A stretch of 64,000 nucleotides of DNA from Bacteroidaceae bacterium. Lineage in GTDB: Bacteria; Bacteroidota; Bacteroidia; Bacteroidales; Bacteroidaceae. A model generated the notes under the pieces. The model was not told the DNA's origin and did not search any database. It saw only the letters and a list, made by a program, of their open reading frames with translations. Each line of letters begins with the position of its first letter. Positions within the stretch are counted from its first letter, which is position 1. The stretch covers positions 62,001-126,000 of the forward strand of contig JAFSPM010000032.1 in assembly GCA_017442855.1 (NCBI GenBank), written 5' to 3'. Of this stretch, positions 17,559 to 25,571 are shown in pieces. Position numbers and translations under genes: made by a program.

Positions 17559-18700
17559 TTTGCTCTCATCACCATTATGACTGAGTTAGAGTCTTCATTG
17601 AGCTGTGAAGCAATCTCTTTCAAGTAACCATTAAGTTCGCCTTTTTCGTTTGCCTCTACCAACTTATGGGCCTGCAATGCCTGAACGCATAACACCTCCC
17701 CGTTTTGGGCAAATCTAATCATGTCCACTTGTTGTTTAGATGAATAGTCGGCATTCAATACTACTGAGGAGAAAACCTCATTTGTTTGCCTGTCAATCAC
17801 TAAATCATGGTGTGGGAATCCCCTGCCAGTTTCTGGATTGAAAGTCTTATCAATGGTTTGGAAGAAACAATACTGTGGTGTTACTGTCCCTATAGTTATC
17901 AATCTTTCAGGGTCAGTTGAAGGAATCTTGACTAAGAATGGCACCATTTGATGCTTGTTAGCTGTGTAACGATAGATGGTATCTGATGAGTTTTGGATAA
18001 TCAGCATATCTTTATTTAATGGCACAACTGCTCTAACAAAGGTAACAGAAGTCATGCCACCAACTTGTAGCATTGGTGCATTTATTTTCTCATACGGTAC
18101 AGAAATCTCTTGTGCGATGCTCCCATCTTGTTTGGAGATCAAGAAATGATAAGTTTTACTATTATCTGTCTCAGTCTTTACCATATCCATGAAGATTGCT
18201 TCATCATAACACACTAAGAAATCTTTATCGAAGTCTGTAACATCAATGAACTGGTGTTCCTCCCCATGACTGAAACTTCGCTTGAAGTTGCCTTCCAGGT
18301 CATATACACATATTTTCTTGATAGTGGGATCGTTTACAAACAACTCATTGTTTGCTTCGTCCAATATCACATTATATGCCAAAGTATATTCGTCAGCTCC
18401 TTGTCCTTCGTGATCAATCACTCTAATGCCTTTGCCAGTATGTCTGTCAAACAATAATATCTTCCCGCCAGAAACTAATACTATATATTTATCTCCTACA
18501 GCTTTTATATTGCCAGAGGAGACAAACTCATCAGAGCTATCCAGCGGCACATATTCCACATCCATGATGTCTTGCAAGATAATCTCCTTTTCCTGATATT
18601 TTTTGTTTAAGTCGATAGTCATTATACTATCGGCATTGTCATTACTTTGGCACGCTGCCAGCATGGCCCCAGCCATTATCCACACAGATAAATGCTTCAT
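17555..18700 (-). CDS. 6-bladed beta-propeller lipoprotein
   Basis: 381 residues with lipobox LAAC (Cys17) and propeller blades (VEYVPLDSSDEF, ILLFDRHTGKGIRVI, IKKICVYDLEGNFKRSF). This matches the 6-bladed propeller (DUF5128-like) lipoproteins common in Bacteroidales. It should be an envelope-anchored protein, possibly a sensor or carbohydrate/peptide-binding partner. It is the first gene of an operon with a receiver-less regulator and an FGE-like protein, and lies just downstream of a TPR/HTH regulator gene, echoing the locus at 706-7310. Confidence 0.75.
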   Translation of the reverse strand: MKHLSVWIMAGAMLAACQSNDNADSIMTIDLNKKYQEKEIILQDIMDVEYVPLDSSDEFVSSGNIKAVGDKYIVLVSGGKILLFDRHTGKGIRVIDHEGQGADEYTLAYNVILDEANNELFVNDPTIKKICVYDLEGNFKRSFSHGEEHQFIDVTDFDKDFLVCYDEAIFMDMVKTETDNSKTYHFLISKQDGSIAQEISVPYEKINAPMLQVGGMTSVTFVRAVVPLNKDMLIIQNSSDTIYRYTANKHQMVPFLVKIPSTDPERLITIGTVTPQYCFFQTIDKTFNPETGRGFPHHDLVIDRQTNEVFSSVVLNADYSSKQQVDMIRFAQNGEVLCVQALQAHKLVEANEKGELNGYLKEIASQLNEDSNSVIMVMRAK

Positions 18701-18730
18701 CTTTTTTCTTTGTTTTGGTGATTACTGCAA

Positions 18731-18790
18731 CAAAAGTAGTGAACACACAATATGGATGGTACAATAATGAGTTTACAAAAAATTTACAAA
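18731..18790 (-). promoter_or_regulatory. Promoter with 11-base-phased repeats before the propeller operon
   Basis: On the minus strand a -7 box TACTTTTG occupies 18731-18738. A TTG at 18762-18764 is 23 bases away, longer than ideal. Just upstream, TTTACAAA (plus strand) occurs at 18772-18779 and 18783-18790, exactly 11 bases apart. This is the same layout as the TGAAAT repeats before the promoter at 2480, and both sit downstream of a TPR/HTH regulator gene. Confidence 0.45.
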
Positions 18791-18809
18791 ATGATTTATG
18801 TGTTGCAAC

Positions 18810-20225
18810 CTACAGACTTTGAATTACTTTATCCCAGTCCTCTCCCTTGCCTTCTTTACCCAAAACTTTTTTATACATTCGCATACGCCCATTACTGATT
18901 GCGCTATCTGAACGACTAAGTAAGGTGGCTATGCGTGAGGTTTTGAAACCCATTTTGATGAGATAGCACATCCTTACCTCGTGATCTTTTATTACGCCAA
19001 AAGTGGTGAGGCGCATCTTAAAATCAGGGTATAGTGAGTCAATCAACTCCTTCATGGCTAAAGCATCTGCCTCGTTTAGCGGTTTCTCCGCCACCAATAA
19101 TCGCCGGTAGATATCAGATTCACGGATGGCTAAAGTCTTGGCATCCGTTTCTGGTTGTAGTGTCGAGGTCTTAGCCCTCTCTACTTCTAAGTCTTTTTTC
19201 AGTACTTCGTTGAATTTTTCTAATAATGCTTGGTTGCGTTGCATTCGCATCTTCTCACTCCTCAGTCGGTAAAGAATGATAACTATGATAGCGATTACCA
19301 ACACTAATGAAAGTATGCCGATGACAGAGTAGAATTGTATTTGTTGGTTTTTAATTTGCAAACTAGTATTTTCATGCTCGGCATTTAAGGCTTGATAAAT
19401 TGCCCCAATGGCGCCAGTGGCTTCATATTGAGTATTCAATTCGTCATCTAGCTCAATTTCTCTTTTCAGGTTAAGCAAGTTGGGCAGCATGTTATAATCC
19501 TTATGCCGAATTGCATGTTGCAACTTTTGGTTGATGGCGTATTGCTGGTAAAAAGGGATGCCTGAGTCAATAAGACGTGTATAATAGTATTCCGCAGAGT
19601 CTGCTTGTCGTTGGGATTCAAAAAGGTGTGACATCACATAGTTATATACATTTTTATCAGCTTCATCGATATGATAGGAAGTTGATGGCAACTGCTTGAT
19701 TGCTTGCTCCGTTTTTCCCGCTTCAGCGTATGCTGCTGCCGTGTGGATAGCGATGGATATCTGCATCTGCTCATCTTTAAGTTGAATACCTAACTGATTT
19801 GCCAGATTATAGTAACGTATGGCTTCATGGGTGTTAGCCTGCCTTTGATATGATTCGCCCAATCCCTTGTATGCCATCATTAGTCCTAAAGAATCGTGTA
19901 TCTGCTCTGCACAAGTTAATGAAAGCTGAAACCTGTTAATAGCTTCTGCATAGAGCTGATGTTGTGCATACAGCCTGCCCATCTCTGCAAAAATCCTTGC
20001 CTTGAAACTCAAAGATACACTATCGTTGCTTTGCAATACATCCAAGGCACGCTGATAATAGAGAATAGAACGCATGAAGGGATGGTTGACAAGACTACTT
20101 TGACCAATAGCAAATAAATTGTCTGCCTCTGCTATAGCTTTATCTATGCTTTGCTGTTGCTGACATGAGACAAAGCATAAGGCTAACATTAACATTATGA
20201 TTCTCCACTTCCTCATTATAAACAT
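18810..20225 (-). CDS. Membrane-spanning TPR sensor with C-terminal HTH, second copy
   Basis: 471 residues (a later ATG at 20216 gives MRKWRIIM). Signal with lipobox VSC, TPR repeats to about 270, one membrane helix (about 294-317, FYSVIGILSLVLVIAIIVII), coiled coil, and a C-terminal HTH-like stretch (YLIKMGFKTSRIATLLSRSD) ending GKEGKGEDWDKVIQSL. The end matches the regulator at 706-2379 closely, while the sensor part is shorter and diverged. It is predicted to sense something in the periplasm and control the propeller operon that starts 110 bases downstream on the same strand. Confidence 0.8.
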   Translation of the reverse strand: MFIMRKWRIIMLMLALCFVSCQQQQSIDKAIAEADNLFAIGQSSLVNHPFMRSILYYQRALDVLQSNDSVSLSFKARIFAEMGRLYAQHQLYAEAINRFQLSLTCAEQIHDSLGLMMAYKGLGESYQRQANTHEAIRYYNLANQLGIQLKDEQMQISIAIHTAAAYAEAGKTEQAIKQLPSTSYHIDEADKNVYNYVMSHLFESQRQADSAEYYYTRLIDSGIPFYQQYAINQKLQHAIRHKDYNMLPNLLNLKREIELDDELNTQYEATGAIGAIYQALNAEHENTSLQIKNQQIQFYSVIGILSLVLVIAIIVIILYRLRSEKMRMQRNQALLEKFNEVLKKDLEVERAKTSTLQPETDAKTLAIRESDIYRRLLVAEKPLNEADALAMKELIDSLYPDFKMRLTTFGVIKDHEVRMCYLIKMGFKTSRIATLLSRSDSAISNGRMRMYKKVLGKEGKGEDWDKVIQSL

Positions 20226-20495
20226 TGCGTATAATTTGTCAAAGATAAATATATTATTTCATTCCTAGCATAACGGAAATGTAATTTTGACTTTGTGGCT
20301 TTTAACTCAAACAAATCTATAATATCTCGCACCTCTGATAGTGTCACTACAGATATAAATTGATACAAAATACAAATAATTTGCTTTTACCTACATAAAA
20401 TAACACGGATTGATTGAATCCTGCAGTGCTATAATATTCATCTACTACCTCCTCTCGGCTCCTTTGATTATTGCAAACATAGTGTCTACTTCTTG

Positions 20496-20587
20496 TAAGC
20501 CACAAAATTCTCATGAGAATTTTGTGGCTTAGTCGTAGCTGAAAGGCAGTTTGCAAGTAGCAAACAATGAAATTCTCATGAGAATTT
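20496..20587. repeat. 36-base perfect palindrome and an 18-base copy of its core
   Basis: 20496-20531 is a perfect 36-base palindrome with centre TTCTCATGAGAA and outer arms TAAGCCACAA / TTGTGGCTTA. Its central 18 bases recur at 20570-20587 with different flanks. Between them is GTTTGC-AAGTA-GCAAAC (20549-20565). The symmetric arrangement suggests a binding site for a dimeric protein or a recombinase, or a cruciform-forming element; no T-run marks it as a terminator. Confidence 0.7.
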
Positions 20588-20692
20588 GAATGAAAGATTA
20601 CTCAATGCATCATGAAAGAAAGGAAAGGATTTTGCCTCTACCCGTACCTCAATACCCATTGCAAAGATGAAAAGCAAGCTGATCAATACAGC

Positions 20693-20845
20693 TAACATAT
20701 GGGTTAGACGTAATTAGTATATGGTTTAGATGTAGTTAATATATGAGTAAGACGCAACTAACCTATGCTTAATATGTAGGTAACATGTAGTTTATATGTA
20801 GGTAAAATGTAGTTTTAGTGTAGTTATAATGTATGTAGCATAACA
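20693..20845 (+). repeat. Degenerate 21-22-base tandem array
   Basis: About seven imperfect units of 21-22 bases, each made of two related halves of roughly 11 bases such as ATGTAGTTTAT and ATGTAGGTAAA. The period of two helical turns would place every unit on one face of the DNA. The array is AT-rich and has no open frame. Confidence 0.5.
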
Positions 20846-20939
20846 TACTAAACGACTATGATACAATTATATACCACCTATTTATGTAGTTATGTATATG
20901 AAATATCAAAAATTAAACAAAAAATACTATTTTCTTATT

Positions 20940-22007
20940 TCACTGAGTCACAAAAACTCTCCAACTGCCATCCTTCTCACCACGTTCAACGTATTTTTTC
21001 TGAATCAACTGGTCGAGTAGTTTTTGAATAGCAGCAATACTGATGCCCGTCAATTCTTTCATATCTGCCAGAGTCAGAGTTGGCTCAGTTCGCATGGCAT
21101 TCAATATCTTCGTGTAGTTAGGGGTTCGGAAAGAAATCCGCTCGCCATCATACCACCACACATTTTCATCATGCTCACTCACAAAAAGTACGTCATTGTA
21201 GACCTCAGTAGCAACCAGTTCATTAAAATACTTCAAGAATGGTTTGATATCCTTGATATCTGCATGGGCTCCGTCGCTTGGTACAGGACCGACTTCTACA
21301 TCAGCTTGATGCAGGGCTTCTAAATACTCATTCTTATTTCGGCTACGTACAACAATCATTGGATAGTCATGTCGTGTTAGTATGAAGTTGACCATCAGTC
21401 TTGCTATACGCCCATTCCCATCCTCAAATGGGTGAATACGAATATATCTATAATGAAATAGGGCTGCCAACTCAACTGGAGAAAGATTACCTTCCTGTTC
21501 TGCCTTGTTATACCAATCCACCAAATCTGACATCAAACTGGGCGTTTCTTCTGGTGAGGCATATTCGAATCTGTCGCCATAGCGAGTGATGACGCTGTTC
21601 GGACGAGTCTTATACTGTCCAGCATGGACAACATAGCTTGTTTTTACGCCTCCAGGAAGTTCTCGATAGACTGTATAGTCTTCACGTAGCAAAGTTTTGT
21701 GTAACGTACGGATAAAGTTTTGTGTTAGCGGAGCCTCCTTCACTGATGCCTCTTCAGACATCATGCGGAGTCCCACATTACTTGCTGTCATCTCCTGAAC
21801 ATCACGCACATCAGCCTCTCCAATTACCTTACCAAATAACAACAGGATTTCTGTCTGACCATAAGTCAGCGTATTACCTTCAATATGATTACTATTATAG
21901 TTGAAGTCCACCGTGAAACGACGGCTAATTCTATCCCTTTCCTTTTCCGACAATGGTTGCAAATCTTGCCATGCTGTCAAAGCCTTCTTAATATTCAGAT
22001 ACTTCAT
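20940..22007 (-). CDS. Fic family protein, class II (N-terminal inhibitory helix)
   Basis: 355 residues. The Fic core carries a full active-site motif HPFEDGNGRIAR (His192-Arg203), so AMP transfer to a target hydroxyl is expected. Near the N-terminus SNHIEGN (Ser39-Asn45) fits the (S/T)xxxE(G/N) inhibitory motif, which in class II Fic proteins occludes the ATP site in cis. The last 80 residues look like a winged helix (LTLADMKELTGISIAAIQKLL), seen in many stand-alone Fic proteins and possibly DNA-binding. It stands alone after an inverted repeat at 22055-22087. Target unknown. Confidence 0.9.
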   Translation of the reverse strand: MKYLNIKKALTAWQDLQPLSEKERDRISRRFTVDFNYNSNHIEGNTLTYGQTEILLLFGKVIGEADVRDVQEMTASNVGLRMMSEEASVKEAPLTQNFIRTLHKTLLREDYTVYRELPGGVKTSYVVHAGQYKTRPNSVITRYGDRFEYASPEETPSLMSDLVDWYNKAEQEGNLSPVELAALFHYRYIRIHPFEDGNGRIARLMVNFILTRHDYPMIVVRSRNKNEYLEALHQADVEVGPVPSDGAHADIKDIKPFLKYFNELVATEVYNDVLFVSEHDENVWWYDGERISFRTPNYTKILNAMRTEPTLTLADMKELTGISIAAIQKLLDQLIQKKYVERGEKDGSWRVFVTQ

Positions 22008-22054
22008 TTGGTCACAAGAAATAATAATTAACGCTACGAAGATACAAAAATATT

Positions 22055-22087
22055 ATTAAAAGGTTGTATTGTTACAACCTTTTTAAT
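22055..22087 (-). terminator. 11-base inverted repeat between lipoprotein and fic genes
   Basis: AAAAGGTTGTA (22058-22068), loop TTGT, TACAACCTTTT (22073-22083), with further A/T pairs outside. On the minus strand it follows the lipoprotein gene and is trailed by an AT-rich stretch, so it can terminate that transcript. Lying about 50 bases upstream of the fic start, it could instead be an operator for fic. Confidence 0.5.
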
Positions 22088-22163
22088 ACAATTCGCTTGA
22101 TTTTGTTAAAAGCTAAGGGTAATTATAAGCCATGATTTACACCACGACTCTCTGCCGCAATAT

Positions 22164-22868
22164 TTATTCCGCCATCAGTTCCTTGGCGTATGCAACAGCC
22201 TCGTCATTGGTCTCAAACACCTTCAACTCTGTATTAAATGGTGAATTGAGAGATACACGCCTATAGTTGATGTGCATATGGTAATATTTAGTAACACCGT
22301 CGTAATTACTCAACAATGGGTTGTCAAGCATAAGGTGCAGGGTAATCACCATATCTTCCATGTTGTTGCCATTCAAACCCATACGATAGACAAGGTTTTG
22401 CTTCTCAGCAGGCATGATTTGAGCATTGGTTTTCAAGCTTCCGTCAGCTTCATTGTATTGGAAAGAAGAGTGAACATAAAGCTCCACTTTATGCGAGTTG
22501 GTATATTCCTGCCATTGCTCGTATGTAGCATAATCCATCTTGGCACTGCAATACAATTCGTTGTCCTTAATCCAGAAAGAAGTAGGGCAATAGTCCAGCC
22601 ATTTGCCTTCTGTGTCCTGGTAAATCATTGGAGGTAATACTGCCCTTGTATCTGCTGCAATTTCGATGTTAGACAATGAATAACTGTCAAACTGGAAGAT
22701 GTTATTGGCGACGAATCCGCTGAAATCCTGCTGAGATAAAAGATCCAATTCCATAGTCCCTTCTGTCTTGAATCCATTGCCGCCAATAGGATCATCGTCA
22801 CTATCATTACTGCAGGCACAAAAGCATAATGCCGCTAATAAACCAAATACAAATATCGGCTTTTTCAT
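22164..22868 (-). CDS. Uncharacterised lipoprotein
   Basis: 234 residues from ATG 22868 (an ATG seven codons upstream is less likely, since the MKKPIFVF signal starts here). Lipobox FCAC followed by an acidic SNDSDDDP linker, typical of surface-exposed Bacteroidetes lipoproteins. The rest is beta-rich with no recognised family; it has an internal run of tyrosines (GVTKYYHMHINYRRV). Its role is unknown. It precedes the Fic gene on the same strand but a hairpin separates the two. Confidence 0.65.
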   Translation of the reverse strand: MKKPIFVFGLLAALCFCACSNDSDDDPIGGNGFKTEGTMELDLLSQQDFSGFVANNIFQFDSYSLSNIEIAADTRAVLPPMIYQDTEGKWLDYCPTSFWIKDNELYCSAKMDYATYEQWQEYTNSHKVELYVHSSFQYNEADGSLKTNAQIMPAEKQNLVYRMGLNGNNMEDMVITLHLMLDNPLLSNYDGVTKYYHMHINYRRVSLNSPFNTELKVFETNDEAVAYAKELMAE

Positions 22869-22924
22869 AATAGTAAATTTATGTATCATTTATAGACTCT
22901 TATAAAGCAAAGATATTAAATTAA

Positions 22925-23150
22925 TTAGTAATTAACTATCTTTCTTGCAATTTTCCGAGTTGATTTCCAATTGTAATTATGATATATAAAGTTGTCATCG
23001 TGGTAAGTACCAGCTATCAAGTCATCAATACTATAAAGGCCACACTCTACATTATCGTAGTCTCCTCCCCATCCCCAATTCATATTTAGCATCTTGGCAT
23101 GATGAAAAGGCAACCAGCAGAATAAAAGAAGTTATAAATATCCTTTTCAT
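22925..23150 (-). pseudogene. Remnant of a C10 (streptopain-like) peptidase gene
   Basis: Two pieces in different frames. From ATG 23150 a lipoprotein signal (MKRIFITSFILLVAFSSCQ) is open for 33 codons only. In a shifted frame the DNA then encodes NMNWGWGGDYDN and about 40 further residues to the stop at 22925; NWGWGG is the strongly conserved end of C10 cysteine peptidases. Hence a signal peptide has been joined to the last 55 residues of a peptidase by a large deletion plus a frame change. The catalytic Cys and His are missing. The next gene upstream may have been its partner. Confidence 0.65.
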
Positions 23151-23162
23151 ACGTCTTGATTA

Positions 23163-23846
23163 TTAATAATAGATTCCTAAGAGGCAAGGGTCTGTCCATA
23201 CAAATAGCCCCGTTTCATACAATTTTGAGGCAAGGTCTAAAGCATTGCATTTTGAGTCACGAGTACAACCGATGATATATACATCACCAGCTGTGCTCCA
23301 AATATCAGGATCTTTGCCCCAAACAATTACATTATAATCTTTAACGACTTCCTCCAGTTTTTCCACATCTCCTGTAAACGCTACGGCACACCTGTTGGCC
23401 ATAGGCCACCAAGAAGGATTATCTAACGACTGCACATGTGGACTGGCATAGACAACCTCATTAATTTCAAGCACTTTCTTATAATCAAGGGCTACAGATA
23501 TAAATTTGCAATCACCAAATGTTTCGTATGCTTTTGGATATATATCTTGGTTGATTCCATATTCTTGAGCCTCATCCACGTATACCGAAACACCCATATC
23601 CCTTAGCTTGTTGACAATTGTTTCTTCATCAGAAGCATGATATAAGACATATGATTGTGTATCAGAGTAATTGACGTATATCTTTTCTGCATTATAATAG
23701 TAATAATGTTCTGTGGTTAATTTTGCCAATCTGGTATTATCGGCAGTTTCTATTTCTTGTACATAAGTAGGTTCATCCTTTGACTCACTGCATGCTGTCA
23801 AACCTACCAGCATCATGCCAAACACTAATAATGACTTCGTTTTCAT
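23163..23846 (-). CDS. Lipoprotein resembling a protease propeptide or inhibitor
   Basis: 227 residues with lipobox LTAC (Cys19) and the acidic SESKDEP linker of exported Bacteroidetes lipoproteins. The C-terminal part (ALDLASKLYETGLFVWTDPC) resembles the pro-domain that precedes subtilisin-like proteases of this phylum, in which a similar LANKFYETGLFEYAEP segment is common. There is no protease domain here. It lies 12 bases upstream of a decayed C10 peptidase gene, so it may have been that enzyme's inhibitor. The assignment rests on pattern memory only. Confidence 0.5.
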   Translation of the reverse strand: MKTKSLLVFGMMLVGLTACSESKDEPTYVQEIETADNTRLAKLTTEHYYYYNAEKIYVNYSDTQSYVLYHASDEETIVNKLRDMGVSVYVDEAQEYGINQDIYPKAYETFGDCKFISVALDYKKVLEINEVVYASPHVQSLDNPSWWPMANRCAVAFTGDVEKLEEVVKDYNVIVWGKDPDIWSTAGDVYIIGCTRDSKCNALDLASKLYETGLFVWTDPCLLGIYY

Positions 23847-24439
23847 GGTATTATTTATTTAATTCGCAAATTAAGTTATATCTTTTTATTCTAAAAACTA
23901 CAGATTCCTGAAACCTTGCATGATATTAACCATAATTAACACTATAAGTGCATAAAGTTCACTTTCACAATCCTATGGTTAATGATTTCTAACCCATAGG
24001 GTAAAGCCTACTATCATTCGTCACAATATCTGCTCATGGTTGTCGCAGTATCTGTCATGGGGGTAAAGAAGATATTGCGACGGGTGACGGGAGACTTTGC
24101 CACGACCCTTAGCAAGCCTCTCAACAACCCATAGGAGGCATCAGAGTGATCCTATAGCAGATATCGGAGCAAAACATAGAAGGCATTAGTATTGTACAGA
24201 ATAAAAACAGGCGAGGCAAATGCCTCGCCTATATTTTTGCCAATAATATAGCAGTTGGCACATTTTTTTGTGTCTGTAAACAGAGTCCTTAATGAAAATG
24301 GTTTAAGAATCATTATAAACCTACAACCTCACACCCTTTCTAAAAAAGGTTATGATATAAAAGCATTTTATGGTTGTAAGTAGTGTTGTAGGCTCTTTAA
24401 ATATTTATTGCTGCATTTGGAAAGGAGAGCTTAGAAAAA
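23847..24439. other. Non-coding stretch with one hairpin
   Basis: About 590 bases with no open frame of note. The only clear structure is the GC-rich hairpin at 24209-24230. The stretch CATAGGAGGCATCAG to 24190 has no recognisable product. It separates the lipoprotein gene from the ATPase remnant and IS element. Confidence 0.5.
24209..24230. terminator. GC-rich hairpin, possible bidirectional terminator
   Basis: AGGCGAGGCA-AA-TGCCTCGCCT, a perfect 10-base stem, with ATATTTTT after it on the plus strand and a T-run (from TAAAAAC) after it on the minus strand. No gene ends close by, so it may belong to a lost gene. Confidence 0.5.
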
Positions 24440-24547
24440 CTAAAAGGTGGGCTTAGCGGAAGTAAGACGCTTGGCATCTTCTGTCCTATCAGTAAAGAAA
24501 GCCCCCTCTGCTGCCTTGCCAAATACGAACGGATTATCTGTCGTCAT
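24440..24547 (-). pseudogene. 5' remnant of an AAA-type ATP-binding protein gene
   Basis: From ATG 24547 the frame reads MTTDNPFVFGKAAEGAFFTD and on to RTEDAKRLTSAK before a stop at 24440 (35 codons). This matches the first residues of the Bacteroidetes ATP-binding proteins that begin NPFxFGKxxEGxxFTDR; the Walker motifs that should follow are gone. A complete promoter remains upstream (24575-24605). It lies 150 bases from the IS end. Confidence 0.55.
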
Positions 24548-24574
24548 ATCTCCTAACATTTTGTTGTTCTGCCT

Positions 24575-24605
24575 CAAAGGTAAGAAATAAAAATGTTACT
24601 AACAA
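24575..24605 (-). promoter_or_regulatory. Intact promoter upstream of the ATPase remnant
   Basis: On the minus strand TTG (24603-24605), 20 bases, TACCTTTG (24575-24582): a good fit to the Bacteroidota consensus, 27 bases before ATG 24547. It probably still drives transcription toward the remnant. Confidence 0.55.
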
Positions 24606-24750
24606 GTTTGTTACTTACAATACTATTACTTACAATGTAAGCAATCACCATTCTATTATTCATTAAATAGCCAACATAAGCAAAATCCCCGCCGATTGTG
24701 ATATGACCCCAAAAAGTTGGACGATTAATTAAAGTTAATTTATTATTTCT

Positions 24751-25545
24751 CTATAGTAGTGAGCTCGGTATAATTGCCGGGCTCATTCCTTTTAATCTGA
24801 GTTTTATTCTTTTATTATTATACCACCAAATATATTTCTTCAGTTCACGTTCAAATTCTTCGACAGATACATAGTTATTAACGTATAACAATTCGTTCTT
24901 CATCAGCCCAAAGAAGTTCTCCATCATAGCGTTGTCCAAGCAATTGCCTTTCCTTGACATGCTTTGTACGATTCCGTGGTCTTTAAGCATTTTTTGGTAC
25001 GCCATGTGTTGATACTGCCATCCCTGATCTGAGTGCATTATCAGCCCGTCTATATCATGATACTTCCTGAACGCCTTTCTTAGCATAGTTGTTACCATCT
25101 GCAGATTTGGGCTACTAGATATACAATAAGAGATAATTTCTCCATTGAACATATCCAATATAGGCGAGAGGTATAGTTTCTTGTCGTTGATGCATACCTG
25201 TGTAACATCTGTAGTCCATTTTTGGTTTGGACTTTCTGCTGTAAAATCACGCTCCAGTACATTCGGTGCAATCTTTCCCACCTCACCCTTATAGGAGTGA
25301 TAGTGGCGCTTCTTGCATCTGGCTTTCAGTCCGAGCTGTCTCATGAGCTTCTGTACCGTTTTGTGATTCACTCTTTCGCCTTCATTCCTCAATGCCAGAC
25401 ATATTCTCCTGTATCCATATCGGCCATTATTCTCCTCATATATGACTCTTATCCTGTTTCGAAGGTCATCATAGCCATCGCTCTCATCCATATGCGAGAG
25501 GTGGTAATAGAATACGGAACGCGCCATCTTCATCCTTTGCAGCAT
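24751..25545 (-). CDS. IS3-family transposase orfB (DDE integrase domain)
   Basis: 264 residues from the first ATG, though the frame is open further upstream to the frameshift site. The start region RMKMARSVFYYHLS and the YGYRRICLALRNEG stretch are typical HTH_21 features. The integrase core has the three acidic residues in WTTDVTQ, MHSDQGWQYQ and NCLDNAMMENFFGLMKNE, with the IS3 spacing, and ends IWWYNNKRIKLRLKGMSP. It is likely made as an OrfAB fusion by a -1 frameshift at 25641-25647. No damage is seen. Confidence 0.95.
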   Translation of the reverse strand: MLQRMKMARSVFYYHLSHMDESDGYDDLRNRIRVIYEENNGRYGYRRICLALRNEGERVNHKTVQKLMRQLGLKARCKKRHYHSYKGEVGKIAPNVLERDFTAESPNQKWTTDVTQVCINDKKLYLSPILDMFNGEIISYCISSSPNLQMVTTMLRKAFRKYHDIDGLIMHSDQGWQYQHMAYQKMLKDHGIVQSMSRKGNCLDNAMMENFFGLMKNELLYVNNYVSVEEFERELKKYIWWYNNKRIKLRLKGMSPAIIPSSLL

Positions 25546-25571
25546 AAACTGCAGTGGATGTCCTTCAAGCC

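Larger units (their letters stand above)
20226..20939. other. 714-base non-coding region with palindromes and short tandem repeats
   Basis: No convincing gene is present; a 69-codon minus-strand frame at 20347-20556 runs through a perfect palindrome and has no recognisable product. The region holds two related palindromes (20496-20531 and 20570-20587), a GTTTGC...GCAAAC inverted repeat between them (20549-20565), and an AT-rich degenerate tandem array (about 20693-20845). It separates the TPR regulator from the Fic gene. Confidence 0.6.

Noticed and set aside
20347-20556. A 69-codon minus-strand frame in the repeat region
   Set aside because: Runs across a perfect palindrome, has no recognisable domain and an unlikely composition.
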